Source of the DNA: Stomorhina lunata
Taxonomy: Eukaryota; Arthropoda; Insecta; Diptera; Rhiniidae
Length of the DNA stretch: 64,000 nucleotides
Assembly (NCBI GenBank): GCA_933228675.1
Contig: OW121740.1
Span: 132,726,940-132,790,939 of the forward strand
Direction of reading: 5' to 3'
Shown here: positions 46,219 through 58,634 of the stretch, in pieces
How positions within the stretch are numbered: the stretch's first letter is position 1
Layout: each line of letters begins with the position of its first letter
Notes under the pieces: model-generated
Told to the model about the DNA's origin: nothing
The model's database searches: none
The model's input: only the letters and a program-made list of their open reading frames with translations
Translations under genes and position numbers: made by a program

Positions 46219-47073
46219 CCCAGTAAGAACATTGTCAAAAGCTTGAAATATGATGACTTTTACATTTGATATCAAACGTTTTTTTCAAACTTTTTTCAAA
46301 CCTGAACAGATGTTTGAGATTCACATTAATTTTCAAGTGAGGGTTCAGTTGAGAATAAACGTTTGAAAAATTATAGTTTCTCAAATTGGGAATAAAGGTT
46401 ATTCTCAAATCATTATCAAACCCTAAGATGATTTGAGAATAATTTGAAAAATGGTGTTATATAAATTTGATATCAAAGCTTATTTCAAATTTTTTTCAAA
46501 CATTAAAAAAATAATTTATGTTAAATAAAATTAATTTATTGATTCACTGGAGCACCGTCGCAATGTGGGTTGTGTCTCACTGTTCTATCGTTACTACTTT
46601 GGAATGTGCTCTAACGAAATTAGGGAACTCATTCCCGAAACTCGAACTTTTTTACGCAACACACGTCATTATGCTAGAGCACATTCCTTTGTGGTCGATT
46701 GGCCGGTAGACTGAACTACACACTACAGAGAAAATTCGTTCTTTAGTCGTACAGTTCGTATGTGGAATTCGCTTCCCGCAGAAATTTTTCCTGCCAGTAG
46801 CAATATAGGTAAATTCAAATCAAATGTCCACAAACACTACTCCATCTATCCTCCTTCCCATAACCTATTTTCCTAGTTCCAACACAATGAATCGCATAAG
46901 TAGGGGTCGTCCCCTAAGTGCTGGTCCTAAATTAAAAAAAAAAAGTTCCTTTTTTGTTGAGAACGCTATTATTCTATAATCAGTATCAAATCAGTATCAA
47001 ACATTTGACCTTTGAAAAAAGATTTATTTTCAAATTATCCTCAATTTGAGAATAAACCTTTTTTCTTACTGGG
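46219..47073. mobile_element. 855-bp TIR element with a retrotransposon fragment inside
   Basis: The ends are CCCAGTAAGAA and TTCTTACTGGG (11-bp perfect inverted repeat), and both subterminal regions are rich in TTTGAGAATAA/TTATTCTCAAA motifs in both orientations. The neighbouring bases are CA on both sides, a possible 2-bp duplication. It interrupts RTE remnant 1 between ...TTCACTG and GGTAGACGC. No transposase. The first bases resemble the CCCAG(C/T)AAAAC ends of the tRNA-bearing element, but the rest does not. Confidence 0.7.
46538..46945 (+). pseudogene. 5'-truncated Jockey/CR1-like retrotransposon end
   Basis: One frame of 113 codons (46,538-46,876) matches the extreme C-terminus of the RT protein of Jockey/CR1-type elements: LEHRRNVGCVSLFYRYYFGM, then IPETRTFLRNTRHYARAHSF and VVDWPVD, one in-frame TGA, then TTHYRENSFFSRTVRMWNSL followed by PAEIFP, then IGKFKSNVHKH and a natural TAG. 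A ~60-nt 3' trailer and an A-run (46,932-46,942) follow. A 5'-truncated, poly(A)-ended insertion is the normal outcome of target-primed reverse transcription. It lies in the TIR element. Confidence 0.85.
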
Positions 47074-47595
47074 CAGTGAATGCCGAGCGCACTACTACTA
47101 CTTTAAAATTAAGGACGGCTATGTTGACATCACAGGCTTTTTTCAGCATCTCTGGTTTTTGAATAACATCTATTAGGTTTTTGAATAACACTTTTATATA
47201 TTAAGGTATCCAGATGCAAAATGATAGTTAATCTGCTTAGGATTATGGTCCATTTGGCTTCTCATTTTGGAAAGTTCCACGAGATATTTGTCTTCTTCTA
47301 ATAGTTTCGTAAAGAATCTGAGACCTTGTCCTCATAAACTTTGCGGTAAACAGCACAAAGTCTTCTGATCTCTAAAGTTAATATTCAAAAAGTTCATTTT
47401 CTGGCTTGATAAAAATAGTTCTATGGAATTATTTCTAAAGACAGAAGACGAATAATATTCGTCGCTTATGCTCATTAGCTTTGTTTTTGCAATATTTATA
47501 CTGAGCCCTGTTAAAGAAATGCTAGTGTTTGTGTGCTGGAATTGATGTCTTCATATATAACTTCAAGGTTCAAATATAACTTGCAGATTCTATGT
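47074..47595. other. Region between two RTE remnants
   Basis: It should contain the upstream part of RTE remnant 1 and the 3' end of remnant 2. The minus strand shows no clear RT motif, so it is too decayed to divide. Confidence 0.35.
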
Positions 47596-49090
47596 TGCTG
47601 ATTGTTCTTCTTTTACTATCCTTTTCCTAAACGATCCTCTTATATCAGACTTTATTACAAGATGTTAGGTAAATGTCACTTCATAAAAAGTTTGCTGCTG
47701 GCATCTCCGCATCAGTTGACCTTCTTCCAGTAGCTGCAATAACACGACGACCTCTTCCCTGAGGATTCCATTGAAGCGCTTGTGGAGAAATGCTGATATT
47801 TGGCCTTTGAAGTATGTGGCCTATCTGCCGACATTTCCGCTCATATGCCTTTACAGAAGCAAGGATTTGGTTTCTTATGCGTTTTGGTCATTATATATTT
47901 AGAATTTGCAGTTAGCAAATCCCTTTTACAATAGCACCTCTTTGATCTCCTTTACATTTTAGGCATCCAAGATTTCTTTATAATTTAATGTATCGAAGGC
48001 CTTTTCGAAATACCAGCTTAATTGACGCCAAAGTGTTCACATGATCAATGCAATTTGTATACCCTTCACCAATATAGGTGGTAAGGGTATTATAAGCTTG
48101 TGCTGATGTATGTAACGCATATAAATATTTGTCTTAGACCCATCTTTAAGGCCTTTAAGGCCTAGAATCACTTTCTGAGTTGATTTAGCGATGTCCGTCC
48201 GTCCGTCTGTCTGGCTGGCTGGACCCCCATGTAAACCTTTTAATCAAACTACAGGTCGCAATTCTAAAAATAATTTGATTAACTTTGGCACAAATCATTT
48301 CTCTGATAATGGGACCATGGCTATTGAAATTCGTCAGAATCGGTCCATTATTTATAGTACCTCCTATAGGTCCAACTTCCCGGAATTGATATATTGGCCA
48401 CAAAAACTAATATTTTTTCATGAAATTTTAAACAAATACTGCTTATGTACACTTAAATCGCTTTACCAAATTTTGTTGAAATCGATCCACTTTTGCCCAT
48501 AGCTCCCATACAAACTCTTTTCTCTAAAGGCACTAAATGAGACAAAATTCACTAAAACGGTCCTAAATCCGAAGATAATGAGAATTTTAAGTTTATTTTT
48601 GCATACATAATTTTTGTAATAACTGTAATCAATTTACCAAATTTCGAGATAATCGGTCCACATTTGACCCTAGCTCTCATATAAGTCCAAATGACGGAAA
48701 CAGCTTAAATATATAAGTTTTGAGAAAATGTTTGTATGATGGCAAAATTTAGCAAATATTTTTCTTTATACATTAAAAGGAACACCTTTGACCTTAGTGG
48801 TAAAGGGTATCGTATGGTCGGGCTTGATCGACTATAGCATTTTCTTACTTGTTAGCTCTAAATTCTTGTTAGCTCTTGTCTTGACTTTCGTGCTGGAGGT
48901 TCCAACAACCAATAGCTTATTTTATTATTTCTTTCCAGTTCCTGCCGTGCTACATGTCACCCTTTGTCGAAAAGATAGTTACATTACCTTTTTTAAGATC
49001 ATTTGGAAGAGTTTTATTTACCCAAAAGTAGATTTGGTCCTACATTGCCAGGGACACAGGTTTTGTTGGGCTTTAGTATTTAATAGCATA
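47596..49090 (-). pseudogene. RTE-type retrotransposon remnant 2, split by a Helentron-like repeat
   Basis: Minus strand, two pieces. 49,090-48,870 gives LKKGNVTIFSTKGDM, a stop, then HGRNWKEI, matching the PKKGDL..C.NWRGI block at the start of RTE reverse transcriptase. After the 48,058-48,853 insertion, 48,057-47,600 gives CIDHVNTLASI and FEKAFDTLNYKEILD (family: C.DQI.TLR and FEKAFD). Then, after an apparent ~600-bp internal loss, ALQWNPQGRGRRV and RRSTDAEMPAAN. Multiple stops. Inactive. Confidence 0.8.
48058..48853 (+). mobile_element. Helentron/DINE-1-like repeat, copy 5
   Basis: It starts TATACCCTTCACCAA and ends GGTAAAGGGTATCG, then GGTCGGGCTTGATCGAC, then CATTTTCTTACTTGTT. It has a GTCC/GTCT run (48,192-48,222) and CCATAGCTCCCATA-type segments. 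This is the full-length relative of copy 2 (about 800 bp). It interrupts RTE remnant 2 just upstream of the CIDHV block, which marks its insertion point precisely. Confidence 0.6.
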
Positions 49091-50089
49091 GACAATTTCT
49101 AGTGATTTCCACATAATTTTGAAAATGTAATGAGAAACAATTTGTAATCTACTTGTTAATATTTAACACACTTTTTAGACTAACCCCCTAAAATAAAACC
49201 TTAAAAGTTTAGCAAAAAAAAATTGCAGAAATCTCAAATACATTTAGAATTTTCAGCAAAGATGCCAATTGACTCTGTAGCGTAATAAGTGGGATGAGTG
49301 TTTTCATAAGAATCCTAAACAACTAAAGAGACTTCATCAGCACCAACAACAACAGCAGCTACAACTTTCACGAAACTAAATAAAAATTGCAAAAAAAAAG
49401 AGTTGCAAGTGTTTGAGAACGTTTTGTTGTTATTTCTAGGTAACAATTTTCCAATTTAAAACAAAGTGTTCACAATATCAACAACAATAATAAAGACTCT
49501 GATTTTTGTTGTAGTTGTTGTAGATTCAGACTTGATGTCTGATAGATAGACAATATAATCATCAACATCATCATCTCCCAGTTGTAACTTTAGATTGGTT
49601 GCACAAATTGTTATCAAGTTTCTTTGTGTGCAACAACACAACACAGCAATAATAACAAACGAACAATGAACGAATAATGATGCTGCTGTTGCTGATGCTA
49701 TTGCTGCATTGGCAGCAATCTTTAGTTTGACTTTTGAGATTTAGTTTAATAGACAGGAATTGTTGATGTCATCGAGGCTTTATATGTATGTATATTGTAT
49801 ATGTGTACATGAGTGTGCAGAAGATTCAATAAAGAATTGTTATACTTTTAATACAATCTGTAAAGCTCACATCAAGGAAACAAAGTCGGTGATCTAAGAA
49901 AAGCTAGATCCCTTATGTAGCAGCCAATTTATTTGTTAAAGGAGGATGGTTTCCTAATTCTAACAAGAAAATTTGAGACATTTCTCAATGTTAGACTGAT
50001 TTTAAGGTGGTTGTACTAAATTGAAATTACACTTCACTACTTCTCGTGAGTAATCAAAAAACATAGACAAAAATTACTCATCGGTAAGC
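49091..50089. other. Unique DNA with CAA/GTT-type trinucleotide runs
   Basis: Short trinucleotide-rich patches at 49,340-49,370, 49,482-49,520 and 49,680-49,715. The minus-strand frame at 49,456-49,644 (Thr-run, Asp-run) follows from these and is not supported as a gene. Confidence 0.45.
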
Positions 50090-50480
50090 CCTTCCCACCA
50101 CTATTATCTGATATATCTCGACAGAAACAGAAATTTTGTCTGTAGCTTTCAACAGATCTTCATGTCTTATGCGATTCGGCCACCATATATTTAAGATTTA
50201 CCGTAAGCATTTGCTTGCAGGCATACATCTATGGCATAATGGTCATACAAAATTATGGACTTGACATTCGAAATGTACATTTGTAAGTTATTACTTGCCC
50301 AAATTTCCAACTTGGTCGGAGAATGCGATGCAATGTCCTCGTCGGCTCTACCTTTTGAAGTTACCATCCAATAACCTCGTTATCCACTTTAATGTACGGT
50401 GAAGGGCTTGTGCCGTAGAACACAGGCATAGTCTGAAAATATTGATTTCCAGCCCAGCTGCCAGAGATTCAAGAGGTAAG
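50090..50480 (-). pseudogene. RTE-type retrotransposon remnant 3
   Basis: The minus strand reads LESLAAGLEIN and, in a shifted frame, TSPSPYIKVDNEVIGW followed by a stop, then TRTLHRILRPSWKFGQ and VITYKCTFRMSS, lining up with the GLKIN, I.V..EVIGCLVST and SYEYTIQMSS segments of remnant 1. Frameshifted and stop-containing. Confidence 0.65.
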
Positions 50481-50720
50481 GTTAGGTTTAAGTGGAAGTC
50501 TGATAAAACAAAACAGACTCACTTAGACTTCAAAATCGATTGTGTCACCACTAATGCTGGTAAAATAAAATATCACTAGATTTGTCCGTTGAAATTCCTA
50601 ATGCGCTTTAAAAGGCTCTTAAGACGGCAGATATCAATAGCAGCCAGATCGTCTAGGTTGCTAAAGAAAAGTGACCCCAAAATTAATACACTACAGTTCG
50701 CAAAGGCCGGCCAAGTTCAG
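50481..50720. repeat. Probable dispersed repeat fragment
   Basis: GGTTAGGTTTAAGTGG then CAGACTCACTTAGACTTC and ATTGTGTCACCACTAATG resemble a sequence common in interspersed repeats of flies. From memory of wording only; family not named. Confidence 0.35.
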
Positions 50721-50869
50721 AGGCAAGTATCGAAAAAATATTTCCTCGAACAGAGTGAAAGTTAAACTTATTTTCATAGAAGTACGAGTCTAATATTGTT
50801 TTTATTGATATTTAAAAATATTTGCAATTTCATACAATTAAAAAAAAATACTGAAAATTTGGTGGAATG

Positions 50870-52500
50870 ATTTTTAATTTTTCAAAAACTTACTCTTAAT
50901 AGGGAATTTTTCAAAAATTTACTTTTTAAAGAAAATTTTTCAAAAATTTACTTTTTAAAGAAAATTTTTCAAAAATTTACTTTTTAAAGAAAATTTTTCA
51001 AAAATTTACTTTTTATAGGAAATTTTTCAAACATTTACTTTTTATAGGAAATTTTTCAAAAATTTACTTTTTATAGGAAATTTTTCAAAAATTTACTTTT
51101 TATAGGAATTTTTTCAAAAATTTACTTTTTAAAGGAAATTTTTCATAAATTTACTTTTTATAGGAAATTTTTCAAAAATTTACTTTTTGTATGAAATTTT
51201 TCAAAAATTTACTTTTTATAGGAAATTTTTCAAAAATTTACTTTTTATAGCAAATTTTTAAAAAATTTACTATTTATAAGAAATTTTTAAAAAATTTAAT
51301 TTTTATAGGAAATTTTTTAAAAATTTACTTTTTATAGGAAATTTTTCAAAAATTTACATTTTATAGGAAATTTTTCAAAAATTTACTTTTTATAGGAAAT
51401 TTTTCAAAAATTTATTTTTTATAGGAAATTTTTCAAAAATTTACTTTTTATAGGAAATTTTTCAAAAATTTACTTTTTATAGGAAATTTTTCAAAAATTT
51501 ACTTTTTGTAAGAAATTTTTCAAAATTTACTTTTTAAAGGAAATTTTTCAAAAATTTACTTTTTATAGGAAATTTTTCAAAAATTTACTTTTTGTATGAA
51601 ATTTTTCAAAAATTTACTTTTTATAGGAAATTTTTCAAAAATTTACTTTTTATAGGAAATTTTTCAAAAATTTACTTTTTATAGCAAATTTTTCAAAAAT
51701 TTACTTTTTGTATGAAATTTTTCAAAAATTTACTTTTTATAGGAAATTTTTCAAAAATTTACTTTTTATAGCAAATTTTTCAAAAATTTACTATTTATAA
51801 GAAATTTTTCAAAAATTTAATTTTTATAGGAAATTTTTCAAAAATTTACTTATTAAAGGAAATTTTTCAAAAATTTACTTTTTATAGAAAATTTTTCAAA
51901 AATTTATTTTTAATAGGAAATTTTTCAAAAATTTACTTTTTATAGGAAATTTTTCAAAAGTTTACTTTTTATAGGAAATTTTTCAAAAATTTACTTTTTA
52001 TAGGAAATTTTTCAAAAATTTACCTTTTTATAAGAAATTTTTAAAAAATTTATTTTTTATAGAAAATTTTTCAAAAATTTACTTTTTATAGGAAAAAAAT
52101 TTACTTTTTATAGAAAATTTTTCAAAAATTTACTTTTTATAGGAAATTTTTCAAAATTTACTATAAGAAATGTTTCAAAAGAAATACGTTTTATAGGAAA
52201 TTTTTCAAAAATTTAATTTTTTATAGGAAATTTTTCAAAAATTTGCGTTTTATAGGAATTTTTTCCAAAAATAAGCGTTTTATAGGAATTTCTTTTCAAA
52301 AATTTACTTTTTATAGGAAATTTTTCAAAAATTTTCTTTTTATAGGAAATGTACTTTTTAAGGAAAAATTTGTCAAAAATTTGTCAAAAATTATTTTTTT
52401 AAGAAAAATTTTCAAAAATTTGCATTTTATAGGAATTTTTATTAAAAATTTTGTGTTTTATAGGAATTTTTCCAAAAATTTGCTTTTTTCATACAAATCA
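50870..52500. repeat. Tandem array S7, 30-bp unit
   Basis: About 50 units of TTTTTCAAAAATTTACTTTT then TATAGGAAAT. It is homogeneous in 50,930-51,950, with small variants (AAAGGAAA, GTATGAAA, ATAGCAAA) and degenerate after 52,020. It has the same period as the other arrays but lacks the TTTTCTATAGAAAA palindrome; the half motif TATAG(G)AAA is retained. Confidence 0.93.
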
Positions 52501-54442
52501 AAAATTAAATTTTATTTGTTTGTATGGGACTTAATACATTTTTCAATATTTTAAAATGTTTGTTTTGAAAGCGGTATAGGTCCATTCAACCCACTAAAAA
52601 ACGCATTTCCAAATGGTTTTTAAAAATTTATTTTTATGGAAGAAAAAATTTGATAGGCTCTGATCAAAACTTAAAATTTAATTTACTAAAATTTGTCAAC
52701 TATATTTTTAAAAACACTAAAACGCAGAACCCTTTATATCTCAATTTAAAAAAAATGGACTTATCCACTTTCAAAATAAGGCCTTCCCTAATATCTTTAT
52801 TATAAATTTATTTTCCACACTTTCGATAATCCTTACAAATAATCAAGTTTTTTTTGCAATATTTAGCACACAATTAAAAACACAATTATTTCCTAAAACT
52901 ATAGGTCTAGTTTTTCTCAAAAATTCTCACTAACCTAATGAAGCCTAAAAACAGGCAACACACATTTAAGATCAGCAATAATCACGTGTAATGTCAAGTG
53001 TTATTATCTTTATTTATATAAAATAGTTTAAAACATAAACAAATAAAAACAAGAAACCCACAAAATGCTAAACATCCTTAAAATTTTCCAAAATAAAGGA
53101 AATAAAATTACACATGATTTTTACAGATAAATGCACAAATTTACTTAAGTAAATAATTGTAGAAACCACTTAGCAAACATAAATAAACAAAAATATTGAA
53201 GTATCTAATCGTACAAAATACACAAACATCGAGAGTGAAAAACTATAATTATCGGCTTTTTGACATGAAACGTGTGCCCTGTTTTTACTGGTAACTTTAT
53301 CCTGGTTAAGGCTCTAATGTTTTTCCAAACAAAATGAAGTTGTAACAAAGTTTGTCTATGAAATTAAAGGCTTTTACTTATTCAATACGAGGAAGTTACT
53401 AGAGGGGAGGGAGTATTACCAATGACCGTATGAGCAACAATAGACTTTGAAGTAGTTAATGGAATTTTGAACACCAGCTATAAATGCTAAACGAACCATG
53501 ATGACAGACTGTGCGCGTAAGCGAGTGTATGTAGAGCCAGAGACCATTCAATGACACGCCCACTTATCAACAATTAGTTTAACCAAATTTAATGTACAAC
53601 AAGCTACAAAATCTATTCATGAAATATATAATTGTTACATTAAGAGTTCTTATATAGCATAGACAGGGTGATTTGGGGTTGTTTATTTACAAATATTAAC
53701 AGGACCTTAGAAAGTCCTTTGTAAAAGCCAACACGCGACTACCAAAAAACCAACATAACATATTTTCTTTAGCGTGTGATAATTATTTTTCATATGCATG
53801 CCACGTGTCGAACTTCATCAACCAAATTCATTATAATCAAATGTTGCAACAACATTTGAAAACATCTTTTACAAGTATCCATTTCCGCATTTTTATGTTT
53901 TCAAGGACTTGCTAATTGTTTGATGATGTTGTTGTTGTTGATGTTTTTTCTCTTTACCGAGATTTATTACAAAAAAAAACATAAACAACATAATATTTAC
54001 TAAACTCTTGTTATATTGATTTAATAAAAAGGGGTTTGTTTTTCTGATTTGGGGTAAGATTGTTTGTCGATTCTTTTTGTACTCGTAGCAATATGTTTTC
54101 TCTTATAAAACAGCCTCAAGTGCTAAATTAAGTACCCACTTGCTTATGCATTTTAATGAAGTTCTATTATATTTTTTGCCAGTTTTTTTTTTTTTTTTTT
54201 GTAATATTTATTTATTTTCCCATAAGTAAACTTTTTAATGAAATTTGCACCTTTTTTTTGTTGCATAGTTAAAGTTTGGGAAAATATTTGCCCTTTTTGG
54301 TCAAAGTTGAAGAGTACTTTACGGTACTTGTGTCGTAAACATCGTGAGAATGTGAGAAGTTTCCAATATTAGTAATTTTTCCTAGAAAACATCAATATTT
54401 CAATATGTATTGGAAATTGTATTCAAATTTTTAATATAAGTA
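52501..54442. other. Unique AT-rich DNA
   Basis: No repeats other than short T-runs and a GTTGTTGTTG patch near 53,930. No protein-like frames seen. Confidence 0.45.
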
Positions 54443-54998
54443 CCCAGCAAAACTTTGGTAATGGCAAGTACTCTGGTAAATGGTTACCTTGTAATGACTA
54501 AAACATACCCTCCAAATAACTAATAAGTTATTACATAAGTACTTATTTATTTGAATGGCCCGGGTTCAAATCCCACCAAGACCAAACATTTTTTTTAATT
54601 TTTTTTTATTAAAAATGTATTTTTTAAAGATTTTTGAATTTTAAAAACTTAAATATTACCTTCTGTAAAAAAATTGAAAAACTAACTCATCGTAATGAAA
54701 AAATACCATCATGAGTCAATTTTGATTATGTAGAGGATTTTGGATATTAAGCAACGGTTCTGATTAGTCTTAGCTTGGTAAGCCCAGACTTATCTTGGTT
54801 ATCCTTCATCTCAACTGTGGACACTGACCTCCTAGTGATATCACCCAAAGAACTACGTTAACACCCCTCAATGTAGCGAGCTAACATATACCTCGAGTTT
54901 TCCTATAAGAACGATAAAAAATGGAATGGAAAGACCAAGTAAAGGAAAATTTTTCACAACTTAGCCTATAAAATTGGAGAATATTCACACACGATCGA
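54443..54998 (+). mobile_element. TIR element carrying tRNA-like sequences, copy 4 (partial)
   Basis: It starts CCCAGCAAAACTTTGGTAAT with TA before it and follows copy 3 through the B-box motif (54,563-54,573). It loses about 110 bp internally after ATAAAAAATGG and ends at CACACGATCGAAG. The second half with the tRNA-like block is absent. Divergence is intermediate between copies 1-3 and copy 5. Confidence 0.75.
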
Positions 54999-55059
54999 AG
55001 AAAATAGGCTGTGACTATAGGCCATTTTTTATATAAGATTTTATTAAAATTTATTCCAA

Positions 55060-55200
55060 TTATTTACTGTATTTAAAAGTTTTTTTTTTAATGGTTTGTT
55101 AGGCCAATCATCAGGGGGAGCATTCCTAATCCTACGCATTATATCTAATTTGTGATACAAAATAAATACGAATTATAGTGCTTATGCAAAATATAAAAAA
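55060..55200 (-). repeat. Dispersed module with hammerhead-like motif, copy F
   Basis: In minus orientation: AATTCGTATTTATTTTG, then CTGATGA (55,108-55,114), TTGGCCTAACAAACCATT; the part after that is lost. Most decayed of the six copies. Confidence 0.5.
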
Positions 55201-55287
55201 TTAGTTAATATGAAATTTTTTCTTAATTGTTTCTCTTAGAATTTTTTGCAATATACAATTTTTTCGTAGAAAAGTTATAAATATAAT

Positions 55288-55745
55288 CAGGGACCGAAAA
55301 TAACTGTTATTTTTGAATTTTTGATTAAAAAAAGCAACCTCAAGGAAATGTCGGAGAATAAAACCAAGTATACCATTTTGATAGTCTTGGTACGAATTTT
55401 TTTAAAATGTGGTGCTTTTTAAAAACTTGAATTTTATTTTTTAGAAAAAAATAACAGTTATTTTTGATTTTTTTGGAGCAAAAATAATGGTTATTTTTAA
55501 CTTTTATTTTTTCGAGCAAAAATAAAAGTTATTTTTTTTAACTTTTTTGCGAGCAAAAATAGCAGAAATATTTGACTTTTATTATTTCGAGCATGAATAA
55601 AACTTATTTTTTGACTTTATATATTTATTAAATTTGTCATAAATTTAAACAAAAATAACTTTTATTTCTGCTCGAAAAAAGTCGAAAATAACTGTTATTT
55701 TTGCCGAAAAAAAAAATAAAAGTCAAAAAATAACTTGAATTTTTG
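55288..55745. mobile_element. Partly palindromic MITE-like sequence, hAT-type end
   Basis: It starts CAGGGACCGAAAATAACTG. The sequence AATAACAGTTATTTTTG and GAGCAAAAATAAAAGTTATT recurs several times, and around 55,665-55,720 the inverted forms appear (AAAATAACTTTTATTTCTGC, GAAAATAACTGTTATTTTTG). CAGGGACCG resembles hAT-type termini; the matching right terminus is missing. Confidence 0.5.
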
Positions 55746-56334
55746 ATAGAAAAAATTTTAAAATTTTTCATGGAAAATATTTGGTATTAAATTTTTTCAT
55801 AAAGAAATTTTCGAAGTAAAAACTTTTGATAAAAAAAATTTAGAGTTACAAAATTTTTTAAGGCTACAAAATTTTTTATAGGAAATTTTGATTTAAATTT
55901 TTTTATAGAACAAATAGCGCATTTAAAATTGTACATAGGAAATTTTTTGAGATAAAATGTTTTCATAGTAAAATGTCGATTTCCAAAAATGTCCATAGAA
56001 ATTTTTTTGATATAAAAAGTGCTATAGAAAATTTTAAGATTTAAGATCTTAAAATTTTTGATTCATAATTTTTTTTTTTAATTTTTTTTTATAAAAACTT
56101 TGGAAGATAAATGTCGGGTTATAAAATATTTCATAGAAAATTTTTTTATTTAAAAAACTTTCACAGAAATTTTACTGATATGCAATTTTTATAACAATTT
56201 TTTTGACATTATGATTTTTAACGACAATTTTTTGATATAATTATATTTCATGGAACATTTTTCGATATAAAATTTTTATCAAAAGATAACAAAAATTGTC
56301 GGGATGGAAATATTATTGAAAAGAATACAAAAGA
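55746..56334. repeat. AT satellite array S8, first part (degenerate)
   Basis: Units such as TTTTTCATAGAAAATTTTTTGATAT with strong divergence. Low-complexity frames only. Confidence 0.65.
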
Positions 56335-56460
56335 GGACAACCGATTCCTCGAAGTGTTTTGATGGTTGGTTAGGCCATCCTCTTCAGGATAATATCTATT
56401 TTGCAAATACAATCATTACGAATTATGTTTGTAAATCGAAGGTAAGATCTCAGTTTGTCT
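56335..56460 (-). repeat. Dispersed module with hammerhead-like motif, copy E
   Basis: In minus orientation: CATAATTCGTAATGATTGT, TATTATC, CTGAAGA (56,381-56,387), GGATGGCCTAACCAACCATC, AAAACACTTC (56,351-56,360), GAGGAATCG. Embedded between two parts of array S8. Stem GATGG/CCATC is intact. Confidence 0.65.
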
Positions 56461-57967
56461 ACTGAAGAAAAGATAAAATAACATTTTTGAGTTTCATCTG
56501 TAGTATTTGATAGAAAATTTTTTGAAATTATAAACATATTATGTTTTTTTTTGATTTAAAAACTTTGCATTGAAAAAATATTGCTTTTAAATTTTTTCAT
56601 AGAAAAATATTCCATATTAAAATTTTGATTGAAAAATTTCTAGTAAGAAAATATTTTATAGAAAATTTTTCAATTTTATAAATATTCTGAGAAATTTTGT
56701 TGATATAAAATTTTTATAATATATTAAAAAAAAAATAAATTTTCATAGAAAGTTTTTGATATTAAACTTTTTGATAGAAGATTTTTCAGTTGAAACACTT
56801 TTTCGATATTTAATTTACCAAATAATAATTTTCGAGATAAAAAGTTTTTAAAACAAATTTTCGACATAAAAATCTTTCACAGAAATTTTACGAAATTTTG
56901 ACTAAAAACTATTTAAGCTTTAAAATTGTTTAATAAAAAAATTTTTGATACCAAATTGTTCATAGAAAAATTTGGATTTATAATCTTTTTTTATAGAAAA
57001 TTTTTCGATATCAAAAACTTTTCATAGAAAATTTTTCGATACCTTAAAATTATCAAACACATTTTTTTGATATAAAATGTTTTCATTTTGTAACTGAAAA
57101 ACTTTTTTTTATGTAAACATTTTTATTATTACCAATTTCTGGTATAAAAATTGTTCAAAAAATTTTGTTGATTTTATTTTTTTTTTTTTAATTGTTCTAT
57201 ATTAAACTTTTCTATCGATAATTTTAAGATCTTAAAAAATTTCGAAATATAAAATATTTTATAGAAATTTTTGAGATATTAAATTATTTCAAAGGAATTT
57301 TTAAATTTTTTATAGAAATTTTGAAAAATGTAATTTTACAAGTAAAAATTTAGCTATTAATATTTTTTATCATATAAAATTTTGCGATATTAAATTATTT
57401 CATAGATTTTTTTTAATAAAAAAATTTTTAAATTTTTTGTAGAATAAATTTCGCAAAAAAAAAATATTTATGGGAAATTTTGCGATATTGAATTTTTTTA
57501 TAAAAATTTTCGAAATTAAATTTTTGGATATTAAAAATTAAATTTTGCTATTTTAATAGTTTTTTGATATTTAAGTATTTTTTAGAAACAACTTTCGATA
57601 TTTAAAAATTTGCGAAAAAAAAATTTTCATATAAATTTTTAGATATAAAAATTTTTTCGATAGTACAATTTTTATAGATTTTTTAATGAAAATTTTCTAT
57701 ATAAAATTTTGATACCGAAAATTTTCTATATAAAATTTTCCTAGCAAAATTTTTCTGTAAAAAATTTTGATACCGAAAATTTTTTATAAAAAATTTTGGT
57801 ATCGAAAATTTTAGATATAAAATTTTGATACCGAAAATTTTCAATATAAAATTTTGACACCGAAAATTTTTTATGTAAAATTTTGACACCGAAAATTTTT
57901 TATGTAAAATTTTCCTACCAACATTTTTCTGTAAAAAATTTTGATACCGAACATTTTCTATATAAAA
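56461..57967. repeat. AT satellite array S8, second part
   Basis: Mostly degenerate, but 57,690-57,965 has a regular ~29-bp unit GATACCGAAAATTTTCTATA then TAAAATTTT. This is the inverted form of the unit in array S9. Confidence 0.75.
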
Positions 57968-58443
57968 TTTTGATACATTTATTTATAATGTAAAAGACAA
58001 TTTATTGATAAAAGCCAAAATATTTGTTAATTAGATATAAAATTAAATTTTGTCAATATAAAAAATATTATTAAAATCGGGTTAGACATTTTAACGATTT
58101 TAGACATCCAAAAATTTCGATATTAACATTTTTGCATTATAAATGTTTTTAACTCTATTTATAGACATTTTTTTATGAAGACTTTGAGATCAGGTCTTGA
58201 TTGCTTGCAAAGCTGATCTCAGAATTTTTTTTTCTGCCAAATATGAAATAAAAGTGGATAAGGATTCATTGTTCCAAATCATATAAACGTACAAACAAAC
58301 ATACATTTCATTAACACGTGTGTGTGCCTTAGCTTCATTAGTAGTTTCCGAATTAGAGTAAAAATGATATACTCTTTTTTTAGGGAGTTTTCAAAACGAC
58401 CATACGACACATCAATGTATTTAAGTGCAAAATCTTTATATTA
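57968..58443. other. Module fragment, then unique DNA
   Basis: 57,985-58,010 (GACAATTTATTGATAAAAGCC) matches 28,097-28,117 at the edge of hammerhead-like module copy D. The rest is unassigned. Confidence 0.45.
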
Positions 58444-58634
58444 TACACTCAGAATATTATGTGGGTAAAAATAAATGAAAATGTAATTTAAAATAAATGA
58501 ATTTTCATTTAAAAACCGGTTGACTGCATTTTTGTTCAAATTCGAAGAAAAATTCATTTAAATTTGAATGTTAAAAAAATAACTTTAAATCTCCGTATAA
58601 TTAAATATATTTTAAAATTAATTTCCAAAATTTT

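Noticed and set aside
46518..46709. Plus-strand frame of 63 codons
   Set aside because: It is an out-of-frame shadow of the Jockey/CR1-like reverse-transcriptase end starting at 46,538.
48788..49102. 104-codon plus-strand frame with hydrophobic stretches
   Set aside because: It overlaps the end of a Helentron-like repeat and is antisense to RTE reverse-transcriptase remnant 2, which explains the sequence.
49456..49644. Minus-strand frame with Asp-run and Thr-run
   Set aside because: Arises from CAA/GTT and ATC trinucleotide runs; no family resemblance.
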